Source of the DNA: Clostridia bacterium
Lineage (GTDB): Bacteria; Bacillota; Clostridia; Christensenellales; CAG-917
Reading direction: 5' to 3'
Assembly: GCA_900754695.1 (NCBI GenBank)
Contig: CAAEDU010000036.1
Span: 1 to 9,731, forward strand
DNA length: 9,731 bases
Part shown: piece after piece, positions 1 to 6,462 of the stretch
How the letters are laid out: every line of letters starts with the position of its first letter
How positions within the stretch are numbered: position 1 is the first letter of the stretch
Made by a program: the position numbers and the translations under genes
The notes under the pieces: model-generated
The model's input: only the letters and a program-made list of their open reading frames with translations
Database searches by the model: none
Told to the model about the DNA's origin: nothing

Positions 1-2
1 CT

Positions 3-89
3 ATTCGTAGCGTACTTGAACACAACGAACAGCTTGAGAGAGTGTCTTTGAGCACGACGAAGCCTTTGCACCCGCAGGAGGGGGGCTAA
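3..89 (+). CDS. Possible 3' end of an unidentified plus-strand gene (partial)
   Basis: A reading frame is open from the left edge of the window and stops at TAA 87-89, giving 28 residues that begin IRSVLEHNEQ and end PLHPQEGG. The composition is hydrophilic and looks protein-like, but I do not recognise the family. A competing minus-strand frame from ATG at 103 to a TAG at 1-3 gives 33 residues (MGELFSPPPAG...) over the same bases, so coding on either strand is unproven. If the plus frame is real, the gene converges on the ABC permease gene that ends at 158. No strong terminator lies between them, only a 7-bp inverted repeat TAAACAA (87-93) / TTGTTTA (119-125) overlapping the stop codon. Confidence 0.25.
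   Translation: MRSVLEHNEQLERVSLSTTKPLHPQEGG
16..61. repeat. Imperfect 14-bp direct repeat at the left edge
   Basis: TTGAACACAACGAA (16-29) recurs as TTGAGCACGACGAA (48-61), with two A-to-G differences and a 32-bp offset. The offset is not a multiple of three, so it is not an in-frame protein repeat. It could be a small non-coding repeat or chance. Confidence 0.3.
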
Positions 90-157
90 ACAACTCTCCC
101 ATGTCAGAGTACGGCAGCTTGTTTATTCCCCGAGCACACCGGCTCTCTTTGAGGGGG

Positions 158-2710
158 TCAGTTGGCGCGGAGGGAGCGGTCGTCGCGGGTGCGGTAGCGT
201 TTGGAGGAGATCTGCGCGAACGCGGCGAAGTGCGACAGAGCCCAGAGCAGAGCGAAGATCCCCGCGCCTATCCCCGCGACGGCGAGCATCCCGAGAGGGA
301 AGGGGTCGAGGAGGATGTAGCGGTCCACGATCTGCGCTATCGCGACGGTGGACGCATTGGCGAAGAAGGCGAGGACGAGACCCGCCGCAAAGCCTGAGAG
401 GGAGAGCAGCGCGGTCTCGGCAATGACGGCTTTCGCCGCGTCCTGCGGCGTCATGCCTGCAAGGCGCAGGATGTCCAGCTCCCGTCGCCTTTCCCCCGCG
501 GTGATGACGACGAGGTTGGCAAGCCCCATCGCTGCGATGATATAGATGATGACGGAGAACACCGAGAGCATTTCGCCGGCGTCTCCCGCAGAGGCTCTCT
601 CGATGGGGAAGTAGCCTTCGCAGGTGTAGAGGGTGACGTGGGTGTTGTCTATCTTTTCGCGCAGTTCCGCAAACCGCGTCGGGTCGCCGTCGAGGTGCAG
701 GAGAACGACGGAGGGGATCGCGCCGACATCCTCGGCGACGAGGTCGTCCGCGTGTACGAAGAGCAGATAGTCCGAGGAAGTTTCGGTGTCGTCGATGCCC
801 ACGATGGTGAAGTTGTTCACCATGGGGCGGTAGCCAAGATGAGAGTTGACTATGACGGAGACTTCGTCCCCCACCTCGAAGCCGTATTTGTCCGCGAGAA
901 AGCGCGCGATGACTGCGGGGTGTCCGCCCTCCGCTTTGAGGGCGTCGAAACGCTCCGCGATGCCGTCCGCGAGAGGTTCGAGGCAGCAATAGTTGATGTC
1001 AGCGCCCTTTTCCACCGCGTTGATGAAGATGGCGGCGTCCACGAGGTTGTCACCGACAAAAGTGCCGTCCGGGTAGGCGAGATAGATGTTGTGAGTGATG
1101 CGGATGACCGCGCCGCCCGTGATGCCGTCAGTTTGGAGGCAGCGCTCGAGCTCCTCCTCCGGGGAGGTGTATGCGTAGTCGACAGCGGCGATGAAATCGC
1201 CGTTATAGCGCACGGATGAGGGAAGACCCGTGAGTTCTACGACGTCGATGAGACAGCTCCCCAGCCATATGAACGCGATGAGCGCGATGAGCATCGTATA
1301 GGCGGAGTTCACCGAAGCGGAGCGGGGAAGAGCGCACTCCGAGATGTATGCCGCGCCGGGACGGGTGATGCGTTTCGCGAGAGCGCATACCCCTTTCAGC
1401 ACCAAGGGGGTCACCGTCACCGAACACACGAAGATCAGCGCCAAGCCGATGAGCCCTACGGGGACGCGCGCCGAGAGGGGAGTGAAGAACATTGCCACCG
1501 AGAATGCGAGCGTGAGAGCCGCTATCACGATGGCAACGGGGAGTTTGACCGTTTTTGACAGCCTTTCCTCGCCGCCGAGAAGTGACTGTATGGACTTTGC
1601 ACTCATGCGTACGGCGGGGATGACGCAGGACGCGATGCCGCACGCCGCGCCTATGAGCAGCGCGAGGATGTAGTCCGCAGCCCCGGGGATGATGACGGAG
1701 ACCGCCGTCGCGGTCATGGAGTTGAGCAGGGCGATGATGCCTTCGCCGACGCCCAGTCCCAAGAGCCCGCCGATGACCGAGTAGAGCGCTGCTTCGACGA
1801 GAAGTATGAAGGCGGATTGTGCGGGGGTCGCGCCCGCGGCTTTGAACTTGACGAGTTCGTTCACCCTCCCGCGCACTATGACGGAGAAGGAGGAGTAGAG
1901 CAGGCACGCCATCACCACCGTGATGACTGCGGCGGCGATGGAGATGAGTTGCATGCTGTTCTCCACGGAGGCTTGACCGTCGGCGAGGTAGTCCCGCGCG
2001 GTGGCTTGCACGCCGCTCACGTTGCCGGTGATGGCGGCAAGCTCCTCCGAAAAGACTTCGATGTTCTCTCTGCCGTCGGGAGCGGTGCCGTAGGCGTCCC
2101 TGAACCACACGCAGTAGCGCAGACTCGTCTGCTCGCTCATGTCCGTCTCGCAGGCGATGACGGGGGTGGGGTTGCCGTAATAGCGGCTGGTGTTGGAGGC
2201 GATCGCTTCCACAAAATATTCTCCGTGTCCTTTCACGGTGAGCGTGTCTCCGACGCCTATGCCGAGGATGCTCGCGGTGTCGCGGGAGATGTGCGCGGAG
2301 GGGAGGGATGTCGTGTTTTCCGTGCGCTCGAGGATCTCCGCCCCGATGACGGCGTCGAATCCATCCAGCCCACCGAGGTCGGTGAAGATGTTCATCACCT
2401 GCACGGTCGCGGTATCGGAAGAGGCGGCGAGCGTGAGTTCGGCGGTCATCGAGACGGCTTCGATGTCCTCTGAATGCGCGTCGAACCATTCCTCCACTTC
2501 GTCCTCGTGCGTACGAGAGGTGTGGATGATCATCTCCGCGCCGACGTAATAGTTCTCCGCCCAGAGCGCGGTGCTGTACTCAAAGAAGGAAGAAATGCAC
2601 AGGCACAGCAGCATGCACGCCGTGATCATCGCGGCGGATGCCACCACGATGAGAGACTGCACGGGGTTGCGCGTGACGCTGGAAAGTGTGTGCCTGAAAA
2701 GAATGTTCAT
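158..2710 (-). CDS. FtsX-family ABC transporter permease, 850 residues
   Basis: This is the membrane subunit of a MacB/LolCDE-like ABC transporter. The hydrophobic pattern supports about ten membrane segments: one at residues 18-43, an outside domain at about 45-250 (MacB periplasmic-core-like), then segments near 254-279, 298-328, 345-367, 390-410, 416-437 and 471-491. A second outside domain covers about 495-712, and the last three segments lie near 716-738, 762-785 and 803-828. The two FtsX modules each carry the expected cytoplasmic coupling loop, RGRVNELVKFKAAGATP (280-296) and GERRRELDILRLAGMTP (739-755). This doubled FtsX layout of about 800-850 residues is common in Bacillota. The start overlaps the ATPase stop (TGATG at 2712-2708), so translation is probably coupled. 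The substrate cannot be told: no bacitracin-type two-component genes adjoin, and lipid, peptide or cell-wall roles are all possible. Confidence 0.95.
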   Translation of the reverse strand: MNILFRHTLSSVTRNPVQSLIVVASAAMITACMLLCLCISSFFEYSTALWAENYYVGAEMIIHTSRTHEDEVEEWFDAHSEDIEAVSMTAELTLAASSDTATVQVMNIFTDLGGLDGFDAVIGAEILERTENTTSLPSAHISRDTASILGIGVGDTLTVKGHGEYFVEAIASNTSRYYGNPTPVIACETDMSEQTSLRYCVWFRDAYGTAPDGRENIEVFSEELAAITGNVSGVQATARDYLADGQASVENSMQLISIAAAVITVVMACLLYSSFSVIVRGRVNELVKFKAAGATPAQSAFILLVEAALYSVIGGLLGLGVGEGIIALLNSMTATAVSVIIPGAADYILALLIGAACGIASCVIPAVRMSAKSIQSLLGGEERLSKTVKLPVAIVIAALTLAFSVAMFFTPLSARVPVGLIGLALIFVCSVTVTPLVLKGVCALAKRITRPGAAYISECALPRSASVNSAYTMLIALIAFIWLGSCLIDVVELTGLPSSVRYNGDFIAAVDYAYTSPEEELERCLQTDGITGGAVIRITHNIYLAYPDGTFVGDNLVDAAIFINAVEKGADINYCCLEPLADGIAERFDALKAEGGHPAVIARFLADKYGFEVGDEVSVIVNSHLGYRPMVNNFTIVGIDDTETSSDYLLFVHADDLVAEDVGAIPSVVLLHLDGDPTRFAELREKIDNTHVTLYTCEGYFPIERASAGDAGEMLSVFSVIIYIIAAMGLANLVVITAGERRRELDILRLAGMTPQDAAKAVIAETALLSLSGFAAGLVLAFFANASTVAIAQIVDRYILLDPFPLGMLAVAGIGAGIFALLWALSHFAAFAQISSKRYRTRDDRSLRAN

Positions 2711-3387
2711 CAGAGATTGTCGGCGGCGGAAACGATCTTTCCGTCCTTGATGTAGATGGTCCTGCTGCCGTATTCGGCGTTATGTTCGTTGTGGGTGACT
2801 TGGATGACAGTTGTGCCGAACTCGGAGTTTATCCGCGAAAGCAGTTGCATTATCCCCTCGGAATTGACGGAATCCAGGTTGCCCGTCGGCTCGTCGAGGA
2901 GGATGATCTCGGGACTGAAAATGAGCCCTCGCGCGATCGCCACGCGCTGTTGTTCACCGCCCGAAAGCTTGCCCGGCATCGCGGTGCGCTTGTCCGAAAG
3001 CCCCACAAAAGAGAGCAGATCGTCAAGCTCCTTTTCCACCGAGCGCTTGCCTTTGCCGTTCAGGAGCACGGGCACGAGGATGTTCTGCTCCACGTTGAGA
3101 TAGGGCGCGAGGTTGAAGAACTGGAAGACAAAGCCTATCTTGGTGCGCCGGAGGACGGCGCGGCGTTTCTCTTTCGCGGCGGCGATGTTCTCGCCGTCCA
3201 CCAGCACTTCGCCGGAGGTGGGCGTCTCGATGCCGCCCAGGATGGAGAGCAGCGTGGTCTTGCCGCTCCCGGACGCGCCGAGGATGGACAGGAACTCTCC
3301 GCGTTCCACATCGAGGTCGACGTTGTCGAGGATGATGTCGCGGCCGTTGTAGGTGTGGGTGACTCCTCTTGCTTGGATGACAGGCAT
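2710..3387 (-). CDS. ABC transporter ATP-binding protein, LolD/MacB type, 225 residues
   Basis: This cytoplasmic ATPase powers the adjoining FtsX-type permease. All hallmarks are present: Walker A GASGSGKT (37-44), Q-loop Q89 in FVFQFFN, signature LSGGEQQ (141-147), Walker B IILLDEPTG (161-169), D-loop and switch histidine H199 in QVTHN. The length matches the LolD/FtsE/MacB ATPase class. I chose the ATG at 3387 rather than the in-frame ATG at 3456 because GAGAGGGGA (3403-3395) is a good ribosome binding site just upstream, and because the family N-terminus begins with a short strand (here PVIQARGVTHTY). The longer frame would also begin upstream of the predicted transcription start at about 3414. 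It is first of two genes, and its stop codon overlaps the permease start by one base. Confidence 0.97.
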   Translation of the reverse strand: MPVIQARGVTHTYNGRDIILDNVDLDVERGEFLSILGASGSGKTTLLSILGGIETPTSGEVLVDGENIAAAKEKRRAVLRRTKIGFVFQFFNLAPYLNVEQNILVPVLLNGKGKRSVEKELDDLLSFVGLSDKRTAMPGKLSGGEQQRVAIARGLIFSPEIILLDEPTGNLDSVNSEGIMQLLSRINSEFGTTVIQVTHNEHNAEYGSRTIYIKDGKIVSAADNL

Positions 3388-3420
3388 GATGATTTCCCCT
3401 CTCAAAAAAACTTCCTTTCG

Positions 3421-3449
3421 ATTATACCTCTTTTTGCGCCGCATTTCAA
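3421..3449 (-). promoter_or_regulatory. Promoter of the ABC transporter operon
   Basis: Read on the minus strand: -35 TTGAAA (3449-3444), 17-bp spacer, -10 TATAAT (3426-3421). Five of six and six of six positions match the sigma-A consensus. The expected start is near 3414, giving a leader of about 27 bases with the ribosome binding site in it. Confidence 0.82.
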
Positions 3450-3473
3450 GAAACATATCTGCATTCCTTGTTC

Positions 3474-3496
3474 AAAAAACGCGCGGACGCCGCGCG
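3474..3496 (-). terminator. Intrinsic terminator-like hairpin on the minus strand, upstream of the ABC promoter
   Basis: On the minus strand CGCGCGG (3496-3490), a 3-base loop and CCGCGCG (3486-3480) form a perfect 7-bp GC stem followed directly by six T (3479-3474). There is no T tract in the plus direction, so it would act on minus-strand transcripts only. No minus-strand gene lies upstream of it in the window, so its job may be to block antisense transcription from entering the ABC operon. Confidence 0.6.
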
Positions 3497-3555
3497 GATG
3501 CGCGCCGAGCGCGCAAGCGATGCCACGACCTCTGCCGAAAAAGCGGAAAAATATA

Positions 3556-3584
3556 TTGACACCGTGTCAGAATGGGGGCATAAT
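3556..3584 (+). promoter_or_regulatory. Promoter of the CMD-cupin-AKR gene set
   Basis: -35 TTGACA (3556-3561, perfect), 17-bp spacer, -10 CATAAT (3579-3584, five of six). The start is expected near 3591, with a leader of about 40 bases to the ATG at 3632. An alternative -10, TAATAT at 3581-3586, would need a 19-bp spacer. Confidence 0.82.
3557..3569. promoter_or_regulatory. Operator-like palindrome over the -35 box
   Basis: TGACAC-C-GTGTCA is a perfect 6+1+6 inverted repeat covering five bases of the -35 box and the start of the spacer. A dimeric repressor bound here would block RNA polymerase. Its size and symmetry fit sites of TetR/AcrR-type regulators, but the family assignment is inference and no regulator gene lies in the window. 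It is not centred in the spacer, which argues against a MerR-type site. Confidence 0.55.
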
Positions 3585-3595
3585 ATAGAAAAGCG

Positions 3596-3621
3596 GCGCG
3601 GCGGAGTGTGTTTGTCCGCGC
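3596..3621 (+). other. Leader hairpin just upstream of the CMD ribosome binding site
   Basis: GCGCGG (3596-3601) pairs with CCGCGC (3616-3621) around a 14-base loop. The stem ends immediately before GGGAGGAAG, the ribosome binding site for the ATG at 3632, so it lies in the predicted leader. It may stabilise the 5' end or affect ribosome access. It may also be chance in GC-rich DNA. Confidence 0.35.
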
Positions 3622-3631
3622 GGGAGGAAGT

Positions 3632-4384
3632 ATGGACAGAACGGAAAAGTGCGGGAAAAAGTTCGCAGAGCTCTTCGGCGGCAAGCCCGTGAAGAATGAG
3701 GGCACCGACCCCGAGTTCATGCGCATATTGCAGCGTTTCATTTTCGGCGAGGTGAGTTACACGGGCTCGCTCGACGACAGGATGCGGGAGCTTGTCACCG
3801 TCACCGTGCTCGTCGTCAACCAAACTTTGCCGCAGCTGAAAGCGCACGTCGGTGCGAGTCTCAACGTCGGGTGCACTCCCGCCGAGATCAGGGAGACGGT
3901 CTATCAATGCGCGCCTTTCGTCGGCTTTCCGAAGACCCTGAACGCCATCGCTGCGATGAACGAAGTCTTTTCCGAGCGGGGCATAACTCTCCCTCTCCCC
4001 GCCGCGGAGACGGTGACGGAAGAGGATCGCTTTGAACGCGGTCTCGCCGTGCAGAAGCCCCTCTACGGCGACGAGATAAAAGAGAGATACGCCTGGCTCC
4101 CCGGCGAGTTTTCTGAGGCTGTCCCGCGGTGGCTCACCGAGCTCTCTTTCGGCGACTTTGCAACACGCGCGGGTCTCCCGGGGAAGGAGAGAGAGCTGCT
4201 CACCGTCGTCATGCTCGCGGCGATGGGCGGGGCGGAAGTGCAGGTGAAGTCGCACGTCGCGGGCGCGCTCAAAGCAGGCAACACCCAGGAAGAGGTGGTG
4301 TGCGCCCTCGCTCACGCCATGCCGTATATGGGCGTCCCGCGCCTTTTCAACGCCCTGAACTGCGCAAAGGAACTTATCTTGTAA
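3632..4384 (+). CDS. Carboxymuconolactone decarboxylase (CMD) family protein, double domain, 250 residues
   Basis: The protein carries two AhpD/CMD-like helical domains: residues about 30-112 (MRELVTVTVLVVNQTLPQLKA onward, ending FVGFPKTLNAI) and about 165-247 (RELLTVVMLAAMGG onward, ending YMGVPRLFNAL). The repeats show the conserved pattern of RELxT, a helix with a histidine (H72, H208), a Gly-rich turn and GxPxxxNA. The redox CxxC pair of true AhpD is absent: T65/Q68 and A201/Q204 sit at the equivalent places, so peroxidase-partner activity through that pair is unlikely. Members of this double-domain type are common in gut bacteria and often sit beside cupins and oxidoreductases, as here. 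The exact reaction is unknown. The ATG at 3632 was chosen over 3608 because GGGAGGAAG precedes it. It is first in the set, behind the promoter at 3556-3584. Confidence 0.92.
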   Translation: MDRTEKCGKKFAELFGGKPVKNEGTDPEFMRILQRFIFGEVSYTGSLDDRMRELVTVTVLVVNQTLPQLKAHVGASLNVGCTPAEIRETVYQCAPFVGFPKTLNAIAAMNEVFSERGITLPLPAAETVTEEDRFERGLAVQKPLYGDEIKERYAWLPGEFSEAVPRWLTELSFGDFATRAGLPGKERELLTVVMLAAMGGAEVQVKSHVAGALKAGNTQEEVVCALAHAMPYMGVPRLFNALNCAKELIL

Positions 4385-4428
4385 GAGCCCGCGTGAAAGG
4401 CGGCGCACAACCGGAGAGATGAAAAGAA

Positions 4429-4443
4429 GCGGCGGAGCGCCGC
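4429..4443 (+). other. Small intercistronic hairpin between the CMD and cupin genes
   Basis: GCGGCG (4429-4434), GAG loop, CGCCGC (4438-4443). It has no T tract, so it is not a terminator. It could protect or punctuate the mRNA between the two genes, or be chance. Confidence 0.3.
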
Positions 4444-4465
4444 AGTCACAACAGAGAGGAAAAAA

Positions 4466-4903
4466 ATGAAATATCAAAGTTATGAGGAATTCGAAAAGGT
4501 CAACGCATTCGGCAGGGGAGAGGAAAATTCTGCCTACGCGCGATATTTCGTCGGCAGATCCTATTTGAATCCGCTGACGCCCGCGGGCGTCGCGCCTTTT
4601 TTTGCCAATGTGACGTTCGAGCCCGGATGCCGCAATAATTGGCACATCCATCGCGCCGCAAGCGGCGGCGGGCAGCTCCTTCTCTGCGTTGCGGGCGAGG
4701 GGTGGTATCAAGAATGGGGGAAAGAGCCTCGCAGTCTGAAAGCCGGCGATGTCGTCGTCATCCCGGCGAACGTCAAACATTGGCACGGAGCGAAAGCGGA
4801 CAGTTGGTTTGCGCACATCGCGGTCGAACTCACAGGTGAAGGGACGTCCAACGAGTGGCTTGAGCCGGTCACGGATGACGGATACGCCGCTCTCGGAGAA
4901 TAG
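4466..4903 (+). CDS. Small single-domain cupin protein, 145 residues
   Basis: This is a one-domain cupin with a likely metal site. The first cupin motif reads WHIHRAASGGGQ, with H60, H62 and Q70; the second reads GDVVVIPANVKHWHGA (94-109), with H105 and possibly H107. Gln in place of the usual Glu is also found in the manganese cupin hydroxynitrile lyases (His-His-Gln-His ligands) and their relatives. Here four extra residues (SGGG region) separate H62 from the Gln. The fold is followed by the family-typical C-terminal NEWLEPVTDDGY. The substrate is unknown; a small carbonyl or oxidised metabolite would suit the CMD and aldo/keto reductase neighbours, but that is inference. AGAGG at 4455-4459 is a good ribosome binding site. 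It lies 81 bases after the CMD gene with no terminator between, so the two are probably co-transcribed. Confidence 0.92.
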   Translation: MKYQSYEEFEKVNAFGRGEENSAYARYFVGRSYLNPLTPAGVAPFFANVTFEPGCRNNWHIHRAASGGGQLLLCVAGEGWYQEWGKEPRSLKAGDVVVIPANVKHWHGAKADSWFAHIAVELTGEGTSNEWLEPVTDDGYAALGE

Positions 4904-4951
4904 TCAATTTGCACGAAACGGAGTTTTATCATTCAAAAACGGAGATTTAAT

Positions 4952-5914
4952 ATGCAATATACGCAACTCGGAAACAGCGGGATCCAAGTGTCGAGGTTCT
5001 GCCTCGGCTGCATGAGTTTCGGCGATCCGGCAAGCAACATGCACGCGTGGACGCTGGATCCCGATGCGAGCGAGACCATCATAAAACACGCCCTCGACCT
5101 CGGCATCAACTTCTTCGACACCGCCAACTCCTATTCCGCCGGCACGAGTGAGGAGTATCTCGGCAGGGCGATAAAGCGCAATGTCGCAAGGGACAAAGTG
5201 GTGCTCGCGTCCAAAGTCTATTTCAATGAGGGGCACCTCTCGAAAACGGCGATCCGCCGCGAGATCGAAGGCACCCTGAAGAGGCTCGGCACGGACTACC
5301 TCGACCTCTACATCATCCACCGCTTCGACTACAACACCCCCGTCGAGGAGACGATGGAAACCCTCGACGCGCTGGTCAAGGAAGGCAAAGTGCGCGCGCT
5401 CGGTGCTTCCGCAATGTACGGCTATCAGTTCTACAACATGCAGCTCGCCGCGCGCGACAACGGTTGGACGCCTTTCGTGTCAATGCAGAACCATTACAAT
5501 CCGCTCTACCGCGAGGACGAGAGGGAGCTCATCCCCATTTGCAGACAGATGAATGTCGCGCTCACGCCGTACAGTCCTCTCGCGGCGGGCAGAGCGGCGA
5601 GACCCAACTGGGAGGCGGACACCATGCGCAGCAGGACGGACAAGGTCGCACACGGGAAGTACGACTCCACCGAGAAGCAGGACAAAGCCATCGCCGCGCG
5701 CATCCGCGAAGTCGCCGAAAAGCATTCCGCGACCATGTCCCAAGTGACGTTCGCGTGGCATTTCGCAAAGGGAGTCGCCTCTCCGATCATAGGCGCGACG
5801 AAGGTAAAATATCTCGATGACGCGGTGGGTGCTCTCGACCTCAAACTCTCCGCCGAAGACATCGCCGCCATAGACGAGAACTACATCCCGCACAGGATCG
5901 TCGGCGCGGTCTGA
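4952..5914 (+). CDS. Aldo/keto reductase, 320 residues
   Basis: This is a cytoplasmic NADPH-dependent oxidoreductase of the aldo/keto reductase (TIM-barrel) superfamily, acting on aldehydes or ketones. The catalytic tetrad is complete: D56 and Y61 in FFDTANSYSAGTSEEYLG, K88 in LASKV, and H123 in LYIIHRFD. The cofactor-binding C-terminal part has SPIIGATKVKYLDDAVGAL, a typical phosphate-binding loop and helix. Length and sequence style resemble the YajO/YhdN-like group (E. coli YajO is of similar length), but the substrate cannot be read from sequence. GGAG at 4941-4944 lies 7 bases before the ATG. The gap to the cupin gene is 48 bases and contains an echo of the same element (AAACGGAGTTTTA at 4916-4928, against AAACGGAGATTTA at 4937-4949). 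It is last in the set and followed by a strong terminator. Confidence 0.95.
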   Translation: MQYTQLGNSGIQVSRFCLGCMSFGDPASNMHAWTLDPDASETIIKHALDLGINFFDTANSYSAGTSEEYLGRAIKRNVARDKVVLASKVYFNEGHLSKTAIRREIEGTLKRLGTDYLDLYIIHRFDYNTPVEETMETLDALVKEGKVRALGASAMYGYQFYNMQLAARDNGWTPFVSMQNHYNPLYREDERELIPICRQMNVALTPYSPLAAGRAARPNWEADTMRSRTDKVAHGKYDSTEKQDKAIAARIREVAEKHSATMSQVTFAWHFAKGVASPIIGATKVKYLDDAVGALDLKLSAEDIAAIDENYIPHRIVGAV

Positions 5915-5934
5915 CGGAAGGGTATTGAGAGAAC

Positions 5935-5963
5935 GGGGCGCGCGCGTCGCGCCCCTTTTCATT
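5935..5963 (+). terminator. Intrinsic terminator after the aldo/keto reductase gene
   Basis: GGGGCGCG (5935-5942), loop CGCGT, CGCGCCCC (5948-5955), then TTTTCATT. The perfect 8-bp GC stem and T tract end the CMD-cupin-AKR transcript and separate it from the next operon. Confidence 0.87.
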
Positions 5964-6078
5964 TGCCCCGTGCACATGCGGGATGTCTGTCCCCGTCAGC
6001 TCGTCCTGCATGCCGGGACCAGGTGCATCGTCCATTTTTCGTGCAAAATGCGGAAGTGCGGCAATTTGCTCCCGCGGC

Positions 6079-6107
6079 TTGCGCGGGCGGGCTTTGTGTG
6101 CTATACT
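6079..6107 (+). promoter_or_regulatory. Extended -10 promoter of the asp23-nusB-xse-ispA operon
   Basis: -10 TATACT (6102-6107) is preceded by TG at 6099-6100, the extended -10 motif. The -35 candidate TTGCGC (6079-6084) with a 17-bp spacer is weak, as is usual for extended -10 promoters. A hairpin CCCGCG (6071-6076) / CGCGGG (6082-6087) overlaps the -35. The expected start near 6114 leaves a leader of only about 9 bases before the ATG at 6123. Confidence 0.6.
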
Positions 6108-6122
6108 CTTGAAAGGTGTGAT

Positions 6123-6461
6123 ATGCCAAAAGAGATGAATGAGAAAAATCTGTCGGTGTTTTCCGACGTCATCATGTCCCTTGCTTCCGACGCGGCGGCG
6201 GAAGTGGACGGAGTGGAAGTGCTCCGTTCCAAGGATCGCTCCAAACGCGCCATCCGCGGCGGCGGGGTGTCCGTCTATTTTCTGCCCAACGACAAGGTGG
6301 CGGTGGACGTCTATGTCAACGTCAATTTCCCATGCCGCGTGCCCGAGGCTGTGGCGGCGGTGCAGCAGCGTGTCAAAGAGGAGATAGAGGGAGCGACGCG
6401 CTTCCGCGTGCACAGCGTTAACGTGCAGGTGGTGAGCGTGCTTTTCCCCGCGCAGAACTGA
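6123..6461 (+). CDS. Asp23/Gls24 family protein (YqhY-like), 112 residues
   Basis: This is a member of the Asp23/Gls24 (DUF322) family: small alpha/beta proteins, one of which (YqhY in Bacillus) lies directly upstream of nusB and has been linked to control of acetyl-CoA carboxylase. The family pattern is present, with an N-terminal helix (SVFSDVIMSLASDAAAEVDG), a central strand pair around GGGVSVYFLPNDKVAVDVYV (residues 46-65), then a helix (PEAVAAVQQRVKEEIE) and a final strand SVNVQVVSVLF. It is shorter than many relatives, which have extended tails. No signal peptide or membrane segment is visible. I chose the ATG at 6123 because AAAGGTG lies just before it and the predicted transcript begins near 6114; the same frame stays open upstream to 5925 but would cross the previous terminator. 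The nusB start follows after one base. Confidence 0.88.
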   Translation: MPKEMNEKNLSVFSDVIMSLASDAAAEVDGVEVLRSKDRSKRAIRGGGVSVYFLPNDKVAVDVYVNVNFPCRVPEAVAAVQQRVKEEIEGATRFRVHSVNVQVVSVLFPAQN

Positions 6462-6462
6462 G

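Noticed and set aside
1203..2489. A 428-residue Arg/His-rich minus-strand frame inside the permease gene
   Set aside because: It is a frame-shifted shadow of the permease; the composition is typical of off-frame translation in GC-rich DNA and no domain is visible.
3556..3586. MerR-type promoter with a 19-bp spacer (TTGACA and TAATAT)
   Set aside because: The dyad is centred at 3563 near the -35 box and not in the middle of the spacer, and a 17-bp spacing to CATAAT explains the promoter without a distorting activator.
3470..3631. Riboswitch or T-box leader in the divergent region
   Set aside because: The predicted leaders are only about 27 and 40 bases long, too short for known metabolite-sensing RNAs, and no T-box or other conserved core is seen.
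3446..4816. A 456-residue minus-strand frame opposite the CMD and cupin genes
   Set aside because: The plus-strand genes have clear families, ribosome sites and a promoter. The antisense frame has none of these and crosses the control region.
6006..6060. Possible structured RNA in the gap between the AKR terminator and the asp23 promoter
   Set aside because: Only short scattered pairings can be drawn, with no stable hairpin and no promoter in front of it.
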